DNA of 64,000 nt from Planctomycetota bacterium (GTDB lineage: Bacteria; Planctomycetota; Planctomycetia; Gemmatales; Gemmataceae): assembly GCA_016191165.1 (NCBI GenBank), contig JACPPF010000044.1, positions 48,729 through 112,728 of the forward strand. Reading direction: 5' to 3'. The stretch's first letter is position 1. Each line of letters begins with the position of its first letter. Positions 30,985-39,076 of this stretch are shown piece after piece. The notes beneath the pieces are model-generated. The model searched no databases, was not told the origin of the DNA, and was given only the letters and a program-made list of their open reading frames with translations. Made by a program: the position numbers and the translations under genes.

Positions 30985-32631
30985 ATGTGCCGTTTCCTGA
31001 CGTTGGTGGCGTTTGCCCTGGTTTTCACCGTCCCCGCAACGGCGCGCGCCGCTGACGCCTCCGTCCGCAACTCGGTGGGGCGAAGTCTGCCTTACCTCGA
31101 AAAAGAAGGCCTGGCCTGGATCAACAAACGCGATTGCATGTCTTGCCACGTGGTCACGTTCATGCTCTGGGCTCACAACGAAGCCAGGGCGCATGGCGTG
31201 CCCGTGGATGCGAAGAAATTGGCCGAGTGGAACGTGTGGTCGATGAACAAGTCGCTGTCCCAGCGCGTGTTTTTCAAGTTGACGGACAAGGCGATCAAGG
31301 CGGCGCCGGCGCCGATTCAGCCAAAGTTGACTCGTTTGCTCGATGAAGGTTTCACGCACGAAAAGGACTTCATCGCCGCCCTGGCGAAGACGCTGAAGTC
31401 GGCAGAGTTGCAGCAACATCAGGCCGCGCTTGTCAAGCAAGCGGCGGTGACGAAAAGGGGGGCGGTCAACGACGGCGGCGGGCTCGACACGTTGACCCAA
31501 CTCTTCCTCGGGCGCGACTTGCAATTGACGAATGAAAGCTTCAACAAGTTTTTGACCGGCTCGGTCGAGTTGATGATTGGGCTTCAGCACGCCAGCGGCC
31601 TGTGGCAGGCGGCCGGCCAGCTGCCCAGCCGGCATTGGCCGCGCGACGTGGCCGACGAGACCACGACCCTGTGGACCATCCTGGCGCTTGCGGGCGATCA
31701 ATCGTCCGAACCGCGGTTGCGCAAAAGTGTCGCCAGGGCGCACGCGGCAGTCAAGAACGCCAGACCGGGCGTCAACCTCGAGTGGATTGTCGCGCGAATG
31801 CTCTACGAACATCGCTTCGGCACGCCCGCGCGAACGGCGGAGCTGAAAGACCAACTCCTCAAACGTCAAAACGCCGACGGCGGCTGGAGCGCGCTTCCCG
31901 GCGGTAAGAGCGAGGCGTTCAGCAGCGGGCAAAGCCTGTATGCCTTGCGGGTCCTGGGCGACAAGGCCGACGCGGCCGTGCGGCGCGGACAAAAATACCT
32001 GCTCGACACGCAGGAGAAAAACGGCTCCTGGACAGTCTTCCCCGGACTGCTGAGCAAGGGCGGTCCCGATCGGCTCAAGAAGCTGGAGCCGATCCACCGC
32101 TACTGGGGCACCGCCTGGGCCGCCATCGGGTTGGCGCGGTCGCTGCGTGACAACGCGCAGGACAAGGCCGAGAAACCCAGGGCCAAACCAAGCCTCGAGG
32201 AAGCATACCGTCGCTGGGACAGGGGGTTTTCGTCCCCAAAAAAAGAAGAACGAGAGCGAACTCTCCTTTCGATGCTTCCGGCGGAAAAGGACCTTCATTA
32301 TTTGTTTCCCAAGCACGCCAATAAACTTTGGGCCCTCTGGCTCAAGAATCGCGAAAATCTGCTGCGGCACACCGATGACATAGCCCGCGAAATTACCCGT
32401 GGCGGACCAATCATCCAGATCAAGCCAACCAATGCGCGCGCCGACACGGACAGACGAAAATCCTATGCGAAAATATTCGAGGTCATTCCGCGCGATGTTC
32501 CCGTTTTTGACCTGTATGTGCGACGTCAATCTGGCGGATCCGGGAGCGGCGCATTTTTGTTTTTGAATGATCGCTGGATTTGGCTCCAGGACCTGGACGG
32601 ATTTCCGGTCCTTCTGGATAAGTTGAAATAA
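30985..32631 (+). CDS. Secreted squalene/hopene-cyclase-like repeat protein with a CxxCH motif
   Basis: 548 residues from ATG 30985 (GGAG nine bases upstream). MCRFLTLVAFALVFTVPATA is a signal peptide. Early in the mature part, KRDCMSCHVVTFM gives CxxCH, which could bind a c-type heme covalently. The middle region is made of alpha/alpha-barrel repeats of the prenyltransferase/squalene cyclase kind: KRQNADGGWSALPGG and DTQEKNGSWTVFPGL are QW-like repeats, and ETTTLWTILALAGDQ lies before them. The catalytic DXDD of hopene cyclases is not seen, so it is unlikely to make hopanoids. The role is unknown; related secreted heme-repeat proteins are common in Planctomycetes. Confidence 0.7.
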   Translation: MCRFLTLVAFALVFTVPATARAADASVRNSVGRSLPYLEKEGLAWINKRDCMSCHVVTFMLWAHNEARAHGVPVDAKKLAEWNVWSMNKSLSQRVFFKLTDKAIKAAPAPIQPKLTRLLDEGFTHEKDFIAALAKTLKSAELQQHQAALVKQAAVTKRGAVNDGGGLDTLTQLFLGRDLQLTNESFNKFLTGSVELMIGLQHASGLWQAAGQLPSRHWPRDVADETTTLWTILALAGDQSSEPRLRKSVARAHAAVKNARPGVNLEWIVARMLYEHRFGTPARTAELKDQLLKRQNADGGWSALPGGKSEAFSSGQSLYALRVLGDKADAAVRRGQKYLLDTQEKNGSWTVFPGLLSKGGPDRLKKLEPIHRYWGTAWAAIGLARSLRDNAQDKAEKPRAKPSLEEAYRRWDRGFSSPKKEERERTLLSMLPAEKDLHYLFPKHANKLWALWLKNRENLLRHTDDIAREITRGGPIIQIKPTNARADTDRRKSYAKIFEVIPRDVPVFDLYVRRQSGGSGSGAFLFLNDRWIWLQDLDGFPVLLDKLK

Positions 32632-32710
32632 CTCGTCAATCCCATCTGTCCGTACGCGCCAGCGAAGCTCGTCGAGTATGCGAACGTAGGTGTTTCGCTA
32701 TCATAACGTC

Positions 32711-33112
32711 ATGGACGCCGGTTTAGTCATCTTGATACTCAAGATCGCGGTGGGCGCGGTCACGGTTTTGTGGATCGCCTCGCTCGTCGCCCTGGCCCTT
32801 GGTAAAACGCGCTTGCACGGGCGCATCAACCTTGCCTTCTTCGCGCTCACCCTTGCCGCCCTGATTGGCCTTGAGGTGATTGCCAATATCATCAGCCCCG
32901 GACTTTTTGACGAGTTTCTTCAGGCGCGCGACGCGAAGAACATGCTGCGTATTCACCTGTGCTTCTCCATGCCCGCCGCCGCCCTGCTTTTTGTCATGCT
33001 GTTCACCGGGCTGAAGCACCATCGGCGGTTTCACATCGCGACCGGCGTGCTGTTCAGCGTGCTCTGGATCGGCACGTTTGTCACCGGCATCTTCTTTTTG
33101 CCACACGAGTAG
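32711..33112 (+). CDS. Four-helix membrane protein, tentatively DUF420-like
   Basis: 133 residues from ATG 32711 (a GTG seven codons earlier is possible). Four hydrophobic helices: VILILKIAVGAVTVLWIAS, LAFFALTLAALIGLEVIA, MPAAALLFVMLFTG and FSVLWIGTFVTGIFFL. Histidines occur near helix ends (LHGRIN, RIHLCF, KHHRRFH, LPHE), which recalls heme- or copper-linked DUF420 proteins. The resemblance is by pattern only. Its stop lies 13 bases before the scpB start, so the two probably share a transcript. Confidence 0.6.
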   Translation: MDAGLVILILKIAVGAVTVLWIASLVALALGKTRLHGRINLAFFALTLAALIGLEVIANIISPGLFDEFLQARDAKNMLRIHLCFSMPAAALLFVMLFTGLKHHRRFHIATGVLFSVLWIGTFVTGIFFLPHE

Positions 33113-33125
33113 GCGGGAGGCATGG

Positions 33126-33758
33126 ATGTCCGAAGAACGCCTTGATGAACCGACGACGCCTGAAGAACTCGGGCGAACCTATGCGGCGATGCTCGGCGAG
33201 GAGGCTGGGCCGATTGTGGCGACGAACGAGCCCGCGACGCCACCGCCGGCCTTGCGCGTGATTGAGGCGATGCTCTTCGTCGGCGGCGCGCCGCTCACGG
33301 CACGTAGGGCACGCGACATTCTACGTGGGCTTTCCGAAGTCCAATTCGACGAAGCCATCGCCCAGCTCAATGCCGATTATCGGCGCCAGGCAAGGCCCTA
33401 TGCCATCGTGCCGCAGGGCGCGGGCTGGGTGCTCACGCTGCGGCCTCGTTTTCACGCGGTCGTCGAGAAACTCTACGGCGGCGTGCGCGAAGCGCGTCTG
33501 TCCACCGCGGCGGTGGACGTGCTCGCGCTCGTCGCTTATCGCCAGCCAATCGTCAAGGGCGACGTCGATGCCATGCGCGGCGCCGATTCGGGCTCGCTCC
33601 TGCGCCAACTCGTTCGCCGTGGATTGATTCACATCCTGCCGATTCACGGCGGCAGCGCCAGGGACGTCGCTTATGGCACGACCGGCCGGTTCCTGGAAAT
33701 GTTCGGCCTGCAAAGCCTTGACGATTTGCCGCGGACGCATGATTTACAGCAGATCTGA
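33126..33758 (+). CDS. scpB: ScpB, segregation and condensation protein B
   Basis: 210 residues. ATG 33126 is preceded by GGGAGG at five bases; the frame upstream overlaps the DUF420-like gene. ScpB forms a condensin complex with SMC and ScpA that folds and separates chromosomes. The winged-helix region VIEAMLFVGGAPLTARRARDIL (residues about 47-68) is conserved, and ALVAYRQPIVKGDVDAMRG near residue 140 is the second winged helix. VAYGTTGRFLEMFGLQSLDDL is the classic C-terminal block. No scpA or smc lies in this window. Confidence 0.88.
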   Translation: MSEERLDEPTTPEELGRTYAAMLGEEAGPIVATNEPATPPPALRVIEAMLFVGGAPLTARRARDILRGLSEVQFDEAIAQLNADYRRQARPYAIVPQGAGWVLTLRPRFHAVVEKLYGGVREARLSTAAVDVLALVAYRQPIVKGDVDAMRGADSGSLLRQLVRRGLIHILPIHGGSARDVAYGTTGRFLEMFGLQSLDDLPRTHDLQQI

Positions 33759-33779
33759 TCTTGAAAAAGCAACGCCGAC

Positions 33780-33808
33780 CCCCGGGAATCGCTGCGCTCA
33801 TCCCGGGG
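33780..33808. repeat. Palindrome with TCGCTGCGCTCA loop, copy 1
   Basis: Eight-base arms (CCCCGGGA, TCCCGGGG) flank a 13-base loop containing TCGCTGCGCTCA. The palindrome at 51945-51973 has the same loop in reverse complement, so this is a dispersed element. It lies between scpB and surE. Confidence 0.55.
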
Positions 33809-33846
33809 CTTGAAGCGTTGGTATGATGAACGGGGAGGAAGCGAAA

Positions 33847-34533
33847 ATGAAATTGCTGTTGACGAACGACGACGGCATCGACGCCGCGGGACTCGCGGCC
33901 CTGGCGGCGGCGGCGCAAACGCTGGGACGGCTCACCTGGGTGGCGCCGCATACGACTCTCTCAGGCTGCGGGCATCGCGTCACGACCGACGGGCCGATCC
34001 GCATTTTCCCCAAGGGGGATACGCGCTGGGCCATCGACGGCACTCCCGCCGACTGCGTTCGCGTCGCCCTGGCCAAACTCGCGCCCGACGTGGACTGGGT
34101 TCTTTCAGGAATGAACCACGGCGGGAACCTCGGCGTTGATGTGCATCATTCCGGCACCGTCGCCGCCGTGCGCGAGGCAGTCTTTCACGGCAAGCCGGGG
34201 ATTGCCGTGTCGCACTATCGCAAGCGCGGCGCCGAGTTTGATTGGCCGCGCGCCCAGCAATGGATGACGAAAATCCTCGCGGACCTGCTGCAAGAAAGTT
34301 GGACGCCGGGGACGTTCTGGAACGTCAATCTGCCGAATCTCGGCCCGCACGATCCGGAACCGCGCGTCATTTACTGTCCGCTTGAAATTGGTCCCTTGCC
34401 GTTGAACTTCCGCGCGGGCGCCGACTGGCTCCACTACGACGGCGACTACCACGGCCGACCGCGCGTCGCCGGCAGCGATGTCGATGTCTGTTTCGCGGGC
34501 AACATCGCGGTCACCAAGCTGGCGCTTGGTTAG
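33847..34533 (+). CDS. surE: SurE, 5'/3'-nucleotidase
   Basis: 228 residues. The start is ATG 33847 because GGGGAGGA lies eight bases upstream. The protein opens with MKLLLTNDDGIDAAG, the metal-binding DD motif of SurE. AIDGTPADCVRVAL and VDWVLSGMNHGGNLGVDVHHSGTVAAVREA (metal ligand asparagine and the SGTV block) complete the site. SurE removes phosphate from nucleoside monophosphates and is linked to stationary-phase survival. Its C-terminal part is a little shorter than in Escherichia coli (253), but no motif is lost. It lies 88 bases after scpB. Confidence 0.93.
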   Translation: MKLLLTNDDGIDAAGLAALAAAAQTLGRLTWVAPHTTLSGCGHRVTTDGPIRIFPKGDTRWAIDGTPADCVRVALAKLAPDVDWVLSGMNHGGNLGVDVHHSGTVAAVREAVFHGKPGIAVSHYRKRGAEFDWPRAQQWMTKILADLLQESWTPGTFWNVNLPNLGPHDPEPRVIYCPLEIGPLPLNFRAGADWLHYDGDYHGRPRVAGSDVDVCFAGNIAVTKLALG

Positions 34534-34547
34534 CGTGGCGTGGCAAA

Positions 34548-35969
34548 TCACTTTCGACCAAAGCAATACAAATGCCCGGCGGTTCGCAGATAGATTCGGC
34601 CATCGACAAGAGCGGGCGTGGCGAAGATGTCCTCGCCGAAGTCGGCGGTGTGGAGGACTTCCCAGTCGGCCTTGGCGCTGATGACGGTAAGGTCGCCCTG
34701 TTGACTGAGCAGATAGACCTTGCCGTCGCCGCCGACGGGTGAACTGTAATAGGCGCCGCGCGCCTGGATGCGGTCGTACTTGAGCGACTTGCCGGTCTTG
34801 GGGTCGAGCGTCGAGATCAGCCCGCCGTTCTTCGCCAGGAAGAGCAGGTTGTTGTAGAGCAAGGGCGAAGGGACGTAGGGAAGTTGTTTCGCTTGTTCCC
34901 AGAGCACATGGGACTTGGTGATGTCGCCCTTGCCGCCGGGGCGAATCGCCACGAGACGATTCTTGGCGGCGGCAAAGATGTTGCGCATGCCTTCCCATTC
35001 GGCCTGATCGATCGACCCGTCGCGGTTGCGATCGAATTGCGGAAAGCGATCCTTGATGGCGCCCTTGGGCAGTTCGCTTTCCTCGAATTTGCCATTCTTG
35101 TTGGCATCAAACTTCTTGAGCGTCTCGGCGAAAGGCGGCACGGCGATGACATCGCCGGGATCGGCGCCGGCGGCCCAGCCACCCAGATACAGGACGTTGT
35201 CCGGCCCCACGGTCGGCGTCATGTTGCAGACACGCGCCAAACCCCGGACGGTCCAGGTTTCCTTGCCCGTGTCAAAATCGTAGCCCACCGCGCGCAAGGT
35301 TCCCGCCTGGACGATCTGCTTCTTCCCGGCCACGATCCAGATCACCGGCGTCGCGTAGCCGACGGGGAACTCGGCCCGGTCGGTCTTCCAGATTTCCTTG
35401 CCGGTCTCCACGTTGTAAGCCGCCAGGAACGAGCCGCTGTCAAAGTCCTGATTGAGGATGACGCGTCCATCGACGAGCAGCGGCGATGCGGCGGCGCCAA
35501 ACTCGGTCTTGAACGGCCCCATCGGCACGCGCCAGAGTTCCTTGCCGTCGCGATCGTAGCAAAAAAGCCCGGCCGAGCCGAAGAAGACGACGACGTGTTT
35601 GCCATCGGTGACAGCGGTCGATTGGGCGTGATTGCCGATCTTGTGGACCTTTTCAAGTTTCTTGTACGGTGCTTCGGTGCGCCAGATTTCCTTGCCGGTC
35701 TTGCGGTCAAGGCCGATGGTGAAGAGCTTTTTGTCCTTGATACCGGTGACGAAGATGCGATCGCCGTGAACGACCGGTGACGAATGCCCCTCGGGCAAGG
35801 GGGATTTCCAAACGACATATTGCTTGGGGCCAATCTCGGTGGGGAGGCCTTGATTGCCGACCGCGACAGCCAGACCGCCGGGGCCGCGGAATTGGGACCA
35901 GGGGCCTGCCGCGTTGTCGCCCGCCCCCAACAGAGCCAACATCGGCAGGGCCAGAAAAAACTCGTACAT
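34548..35969 (-). CDS. Secreted PQQ-type beta-propeller with an inserted EF-hand pair
   Basis: 473 residues from ATG 35969 (TTTTTGGAGAAAAG upstream). MYEFFLALPMLALLGAG is a signal peptide. WSQFRGPGG starts the propeller; repeats such as GLDRKTGKEIWRTEAP, CYDRDGKELWRVPMG and VETGKEIWKTDRAEF are PQQ-like blades. Near residue 300 two calcium-binding EF-hands interrupt the propeller: FDANKNGKFEESEL and FDRNRDGSIDQAEW. Such proteins are abundant in Planctomycetes; no enzymatic role is shown, and the residues for PQQ binding are not evident. Calcium may stabilise a loop or mediate adhesion. The 46-aa gene lies just upstream on the same strand. Confidence 0.82.
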   Translation of the reverse strand: MYEFFLALPMLALLGAGDNAAGPWSQFRGPGGLAVAVGNQGLPTEIGPKQYVVWKSPLPEGHSSPVVHGDRIFVTGIKDKKLFTIGLDRKTGKEIWRTEAPYKKLEKVHKIGNHAQSTAVTDGKHVVVFFGSAGLFCYDRDGKELWRVPMGPFKTEFGAAASPLLVDGRVILNQDFDSGSFLAAYNVETGKEIWKTDRAEFPVGYATPVIWIVAGKKQIVQAGTLRAVGYDFDTGKETWTVRGLARVCNMTPTVGPDNVLYLGGWAAGADPGDVIAVPPFAETLKKFDANKNGKFEESELPKGAIKDRFPQFDRNRDGSIDQAEWEGMRNIFAAAKNRLVAIRPGGKGDITKSHVLWEQAKQLPYVPSPLLYNNLLFLAKNGGLISTLDPKTGKSLKYDRIQARGAYYSSPVGGDGKVYLLSQQGDLTVISAKADWEVLHTADFGEDIFATPALVDGRIYLRTAGHLYCFGRK

Positions 35970-36025
35970 ACAGCTTTTCTCCAAAAATACGGCGGTGCTT
36001 GCTCCGCCGGGAACATCTCGTCGCG

Positions 36026-36166
36026 TCACTTTAGCCGGTTGGGATCCTCGTGCGGCTGATCACGCGGCGCCGACCGATTCTTGCGCCCCAGCAGCACGAC
36101 GACCACCGCCACGGCCCCGATTATCAAAGGCAATCCGCGGACCGAACCGAGGATGATGATCTCCAT
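36026..36166 (-). CDS. 46-aa single-pass membrane protein, family member 1
   Basis: A short frame below usual gene-calling limits: MEIIILGSVRGLPLIIGAVA, then VVVVLLGRKNRSAPRDQP and a 7-residue tail. It has one hydrophobic helix and a charged C-terminus. The tail pattern KNRS..RD.P.ED is shared with the 57-aa protein at 42876-43049, which supports both as real. The stem of a perfect 18-bp hairpin abuts the start codon. It is 56 bases before the PQQ propeller gene, so it could be its leader gene. No clear ribosome-binding site is seen. Confidence 0.5.
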   Translation of the reverse strand: MEIIILGSVRGLPLIIGAVAVVVVLLGRKNRSAPRDQPHEDPNRLK

Positions 36167-36215
36167 CAGGCCCAAATCAAGCGAACCCGCGATGGCTTCG
36201 CTTGATTTGGGCCTG
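36167..36215. repeat. Perfect 18-bp hairpin before the 46-aa gene
   Basis: Arms 36167-36184 and 36198-36215 are exact reverse complements around a 13-base loop (core CCCAAATCAAGCGA). Transcribed from the minus strand it would end one base before the start codon of the 46-aa gene and could hide it. Confidence 0.7.
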
Positions 36216-36355
36216 GTCCGCGATACGCTTTCAGGCTCGGCCGCTCGAGTCAGGGAAGCCGGCGGATCTTCGTCAGTTCACCAAGATGGTGGAGCCGATT
36301 GCGGGACAGCCGCAGGGTTTTTACCTCCGCGTCGAGCAGGAAAGCTGAGCCGCTC

Positions 36356-37753
36356 TCACCTCAGGATCTCCCGCACAACCTCCCCCGCGACGTCGGTGAG
36401 GCGATAATCGCGGCCGGCGTGACGGTAGGTGAGCCGTTCGTGGTCGAAGCCGAGGAGGTGCAGGATCGTCGCATGGAAGTCATGGACGTGGACGCGGTTT
36501 TCCGCGGGTGCGATGCCGTGCTCATCGGACGCCCCATGGACCAGGCCCCCCTTCACGCCGCCACCCGCTAGCCAGGATGAGAAGACCTGATGATGATGCT
36601 CCCGGCCGGCGTGGTTGGCCTGTTCATGGTACGGCGTGCGGCCAAACTCGGTCGTCCAGACGACGAGGGTGTCGTCAAGCATGCCGCGATTTTTCAGGTC
36701 TCGGATCAAGCCAGCAATCGGGCGATCAACGTTGCGGGCGAGCGGGGCGTGCTCGGCCATGTTGCCATGCGAGTCCCAGTTGCCCGACGACCCGGTGTCG
36801 ATCAGTTCGATGAAGCGAACGCCTCGCTCGGCGAGCCGGCGCGCGACCAGGCACTGCCAGCCGAACCCGGTTGTCTGCCCGCGCGCCAAGCCGTAAAGGC
36901 GCAAAGTTGAGTCAGTTTCGCCGGCGAGATCAAAGACCTCGGGCATCTCGCGTTGCATGCCGAACGCCGTCTCGAAGGAACGGATGCGCGCTTCGAGGTT
37001 GGCGTCGCCTGAGCGGGCCTCGAGATGCGTGCGATTGGCGCGGGCAAGCAAGTCCAACTCCATCTGTTGAAGCGACGGCGGCGTCACGCGCGGCTGCACA
37101 TTGGCGACCGGTATCTGTCCGGGTACGAGGTGCGTCGCCTGGTGGCAGCCGGGCAGGAAGTCGGACCCCCACGTTTGACTGCCGGCATACGGCGGTCGCG
37201 GCGCGATCACCACGAACGACGGCAGGTTGCGGTTCTCCGTCCCCAGCCCGTAACTCACCCACGCCCCGAGGCTTGGCCGGGCGAAGGTGAACGACCCGGT
37301 GTGCATGCCGAGCGTGCTCTCGTAGTGGTTCGTGTGGTCCGACGCCATCGAACGGAGGACGCACAGATCGTCAACGACTTCGCGGACATGCGGGAACAAA
37401 TCGCTCACCGCGGTCCCCGATTGCCCGGCGCGGCGAAATGCCCAGTTCGGCCGTTTGAGAAAGCGCCTGAACTGCCCGAGCCGGCCCTGCCAGTTGTCCA
37501 CGGTGATCGTCCGGCCATGGTCGGCAAGCAACTTCGGTTTGTGGTCGAAGGTATCGACGTGGGAGACGCCGCCGGTCATGTAAAGGAAGATGACGCGCCT
37601 GGCCCTGCCTGGAAAGTGCGGCGCCCGCGGCGCGAGTGGGTCGCCCGTCTGGGCGGCCGTCTGCTCGGCCAACATGCCAGCCAGGGCGATTGCGCCGAAA
37701 CCGCCACCGGCGTGAGTTAGCAGATCACGGCGAGTGCAGATGTCGGTTTTCAT
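36356..37753 (-). CDS. DUF1501 protein, Tat-exported
   Basis: 465 residues. The start is ATG 37753, preceded by TGGAGG. The signal is twin-arginine: CTRRDLLTHAGGGFGAIALAG. DUF1501 (sulfatase-like alkaline phosphatase fold) is recognised by RVIFLYMTGGVSHVDTFDHKP and, near the end, WTTEFGRTPYHEQANHAGREHH. It is one of the commonest planctomycete families and usually sits directly beside a DUF1549/DUF1553 partner. Here the partner is at 39077-41371, separated by hicBA and an unknown gene. The substrate is not known. Confidence 0.9.
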   Translation of the reverse strand: MKTDICTRRDLLTHAGGGFGAIALAGMLAEQTAAQTGDPLAPRAPHFPGRARRVIFLYMTGGVSHVDTFDHKPKLLADHGRTITVDNWQGRLGQFRRFLKRPNWAFRRAGQSGTAVSDLFPHVREVVDDLCVLRSMASDHTNHYESTLGMHTGSFTFARPSLGAWVSYGLGTENRNLPSFVVIAPRPPYAGSQTWGSDFLPGCHQATHLVPGQIPVANVQPRVTPPSLQQMELDLLARANRTHLEARSGDANLEARIRSFETAFGMQREMPEVFDLAGETDSTLRLYGLARGQTTGFGWQCLVARRLAERGVRFIELIDTGSSGNWDSHGNMAEHAPLARNVDRPIAGLIRDLKNRGMLDDTLVVWTTEFGRTPYHEQANHAGREHHHQVFSSWLAGGGVKGGLVHGASDEHGIAPAENRVHVHDFHATILHLLGFDHERLTYRHAGRDYRLTDVAGEVVREILR

Positions 37754-37809
37754 CGGTACCTCCAGGCGTCGAATACAAAAACTGAACTCGCAAGATGGCC
37801 CGTCGTGTC

Positions 37810-38523
37810 TCAACAATTACCGGAAACGTATACGGTCACCAAGCCCGGTTCGCCGAAGTAGGGCAATGCTCCGTGCGTCCACAGTTCAAAGTAGGGTGCG
37901 AATGGGTCTGCGATCTCCGTGGCATGCCGGTAGAGCGGCCACATGAGGTAGCGGGCGATATTGTAGTCGCACGCGATGGAGTAAAACGCTTCCCGCATCC
38001 ACAGGGCATCGCTTGGCATGGGCTCGAGTTCTCTGAACCAGTCGCCAGTGACCTCGTAGACGTATCCCTCCCGAGCGTCAGGATCGCACCGCGTTTTCTG
38101 TGAAATCGTCTCGCGCTTGATCTTGATTTCAACAACTTTCTCCAATTCGCGCGCGAGCCAGGCGTCGTCAAAGCTAATTGCAATTTGAAGCATCTTATCA
38201 AGGTGCTGCGTTGTCAACTCCACAAGCCTTTCGGGCGTGGCCGGTATCGGCCTGCGAATGACGAAATAGCCAAACGCGGTAGCGGTTTCTTTCGATTGGT
38301 AAATCCTCAGAACTCGTTGGAGGATTTCATCACCTCCGACAACATCGGCAAAGACCTTTTCCAGCCCTGCGCCATGTGGCCGAAAGCAGTCGAAGAACCC
38401 GAACAAGTCATCCTCGTTCCTGAAAACGATCTCTTCAAATTTCCCAACGCCCTCTCGGCCGGCAGCCCGGACCGCGTCGTTCGCGATGCTCTTCCAGTAG
38501 GCAAGTCGTTCGAGTTTGTCCAT
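37810..38523 (-). CDS. Protein of unknown function in the interrupted DUF1501-PSD1 gap
   Basis: 237 residues from ATG 38523 (an ATG at 38547 is possible but has no room for a ribosome-binding site). I recognise no motif. It has no signal or membrane helix and is rather charged, with aromatic blocks such as DDLFGFFDCFRPHG and GDWFRELEPMPSD. It may be cytoplasmic. Its neighbours are the hicBA pair upstream and DUF1501 downstream, so it may have arrived with hicBA. The gap between this gene and DUF1501 is 56 bases. Confidence 0.5.
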   Translation of the reverse strand: MDKLERLAYWKSIANDAVRAAGREGVGKFEEIVFRNEDDLFGFFDCFRPHGAGLEKVFADVVGGDEILQRVLRIYQSKETATAFGYFVIRRPIPATPERLVELTTQHLDKMLQIAISFDDAWLARELEKVVEIKIKRETISQKTRCDPDAREGYVYEVTGDWFRELEPMPSDALWMREAFYSIACDYNIARYLMWPLYRHATEIADPFAPYFELWTHGALPYFGEPGLVTVYVSGNC

Positions 38524-38567
38524 AAACGCGCCTACGCTGACTCCCATTCCTCACGGCTAATGCCCGC

Positions 38568-38750
38568 CTAGCGAAGAATGCGCCCAAGCAGATTCACGCC
38601 AATGTCTCCTCGATGCTGATTCGGAATAGCAAGGCGGTGTTCACCGCGGACCATGAAGGCGTGGTGCCCGCCCGAAAAAGGGCCAGCGAATCCCAATGCA
38701 CGCAGCGCGCGAATCAGATTGACACGGCTGATCGGACCGAACGCAGGCAT
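38568..38750 (-). CDS. hicA: HicA-type mRNA interferase toxin
   Basis: 60 residues. HicA toxins are tiny double-stranded-RNA-binding-fold RNases. The pattern LIRALRALGFAGPFSGGHHAFM has the (G)(S/G)HH core with the catalytic histidine; AIPNQHRGDIGVNLLGRIL is the usual VP.H.....G.L..I ending. The usual serine before HH is glycine here. The start codon overlaps the hicB stop as TAATG at 38748-38752, so translation is coupled and hicB comes first. Together they form a toxin-antitoxin pair placed between a PSD1 gene and the unknown 237-aa gene. Confidence 0.85.
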   Translation of the reverse strand: MPAFGPISRVNLIRALRALGFAGPFSGGHHAFMVRGEHRLAIPNQHRGDIGVNLLGRILR

Positions 38751-38998
38751 TAAACGGTCTCCGTAACCGGCGCGTTCAGATTGATTCCATCAAGGATGGG
38801 CAGAGCATGACCAAGACGCAGTCCCAACACGACCCAACCTTCCAGGGCCTGGCGCAGTTCCTCGCGGCACAGTTCCAGAGTCGGTCCATCGGCCCAAACT
38901 CCAGGCAAGGCGGGGATTTCGCCATAATAGCCCTCGCCATCCGGCAACAACTCGTACCTGGCCTCGTGCAGGGCAGCGCTGATGTACTCGGTCAGCAT
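38750..38998 (-). CDS. hicB: HicB-type antitoxin
   Basis: 82 residues. The HicB fold is visible: YELLPDGEGYYGEIPALPGVWADG is the RNase H-like core, followed by LELCREELRQALEGWVVLGL. It has no DNA-binding domain of the usual C-terminal ribbon-helix-helix or HTH kind, because the chain ends at PVTETV. The antitoxin blocks HicA and normally represses its own promoter. Ribosome-binding site GAGAGGAG precedes ATG 38998. A TATAAT box lies upstream at 39043-39048. hicA follows with a one-base overlap. Confidence 0.85.
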   Translation of the reverse strand: MLTEYISAALHEARYELLPDGEGYYGEIPALPGVWADGPTLELCREELRQALEGWVVLGLRLGHALPILDGINLNAPVTETV

Positions 38999-39042
38999 GT
39001 CGTGGCTCCTCTCGGTCTTGACCTTCCTGGAAGAATGGCGCC

Positions 39043-39048
39043 ATTATA
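39043..39048 (-). promoter_or_regulatory. TATAAT -10 box before hicB
   Basis: Perfect TATAAT on the minus strand, 45 bases before the hicB start. No good -35 box is seen at 16-18 bases (nearest CCTGAT), which would fit regulation by an activator or only a weak promoter. Confidence 0.35.
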
Positions 39049-39076
39049 CCACGGACTCGGAGCATCAGGACGACTG

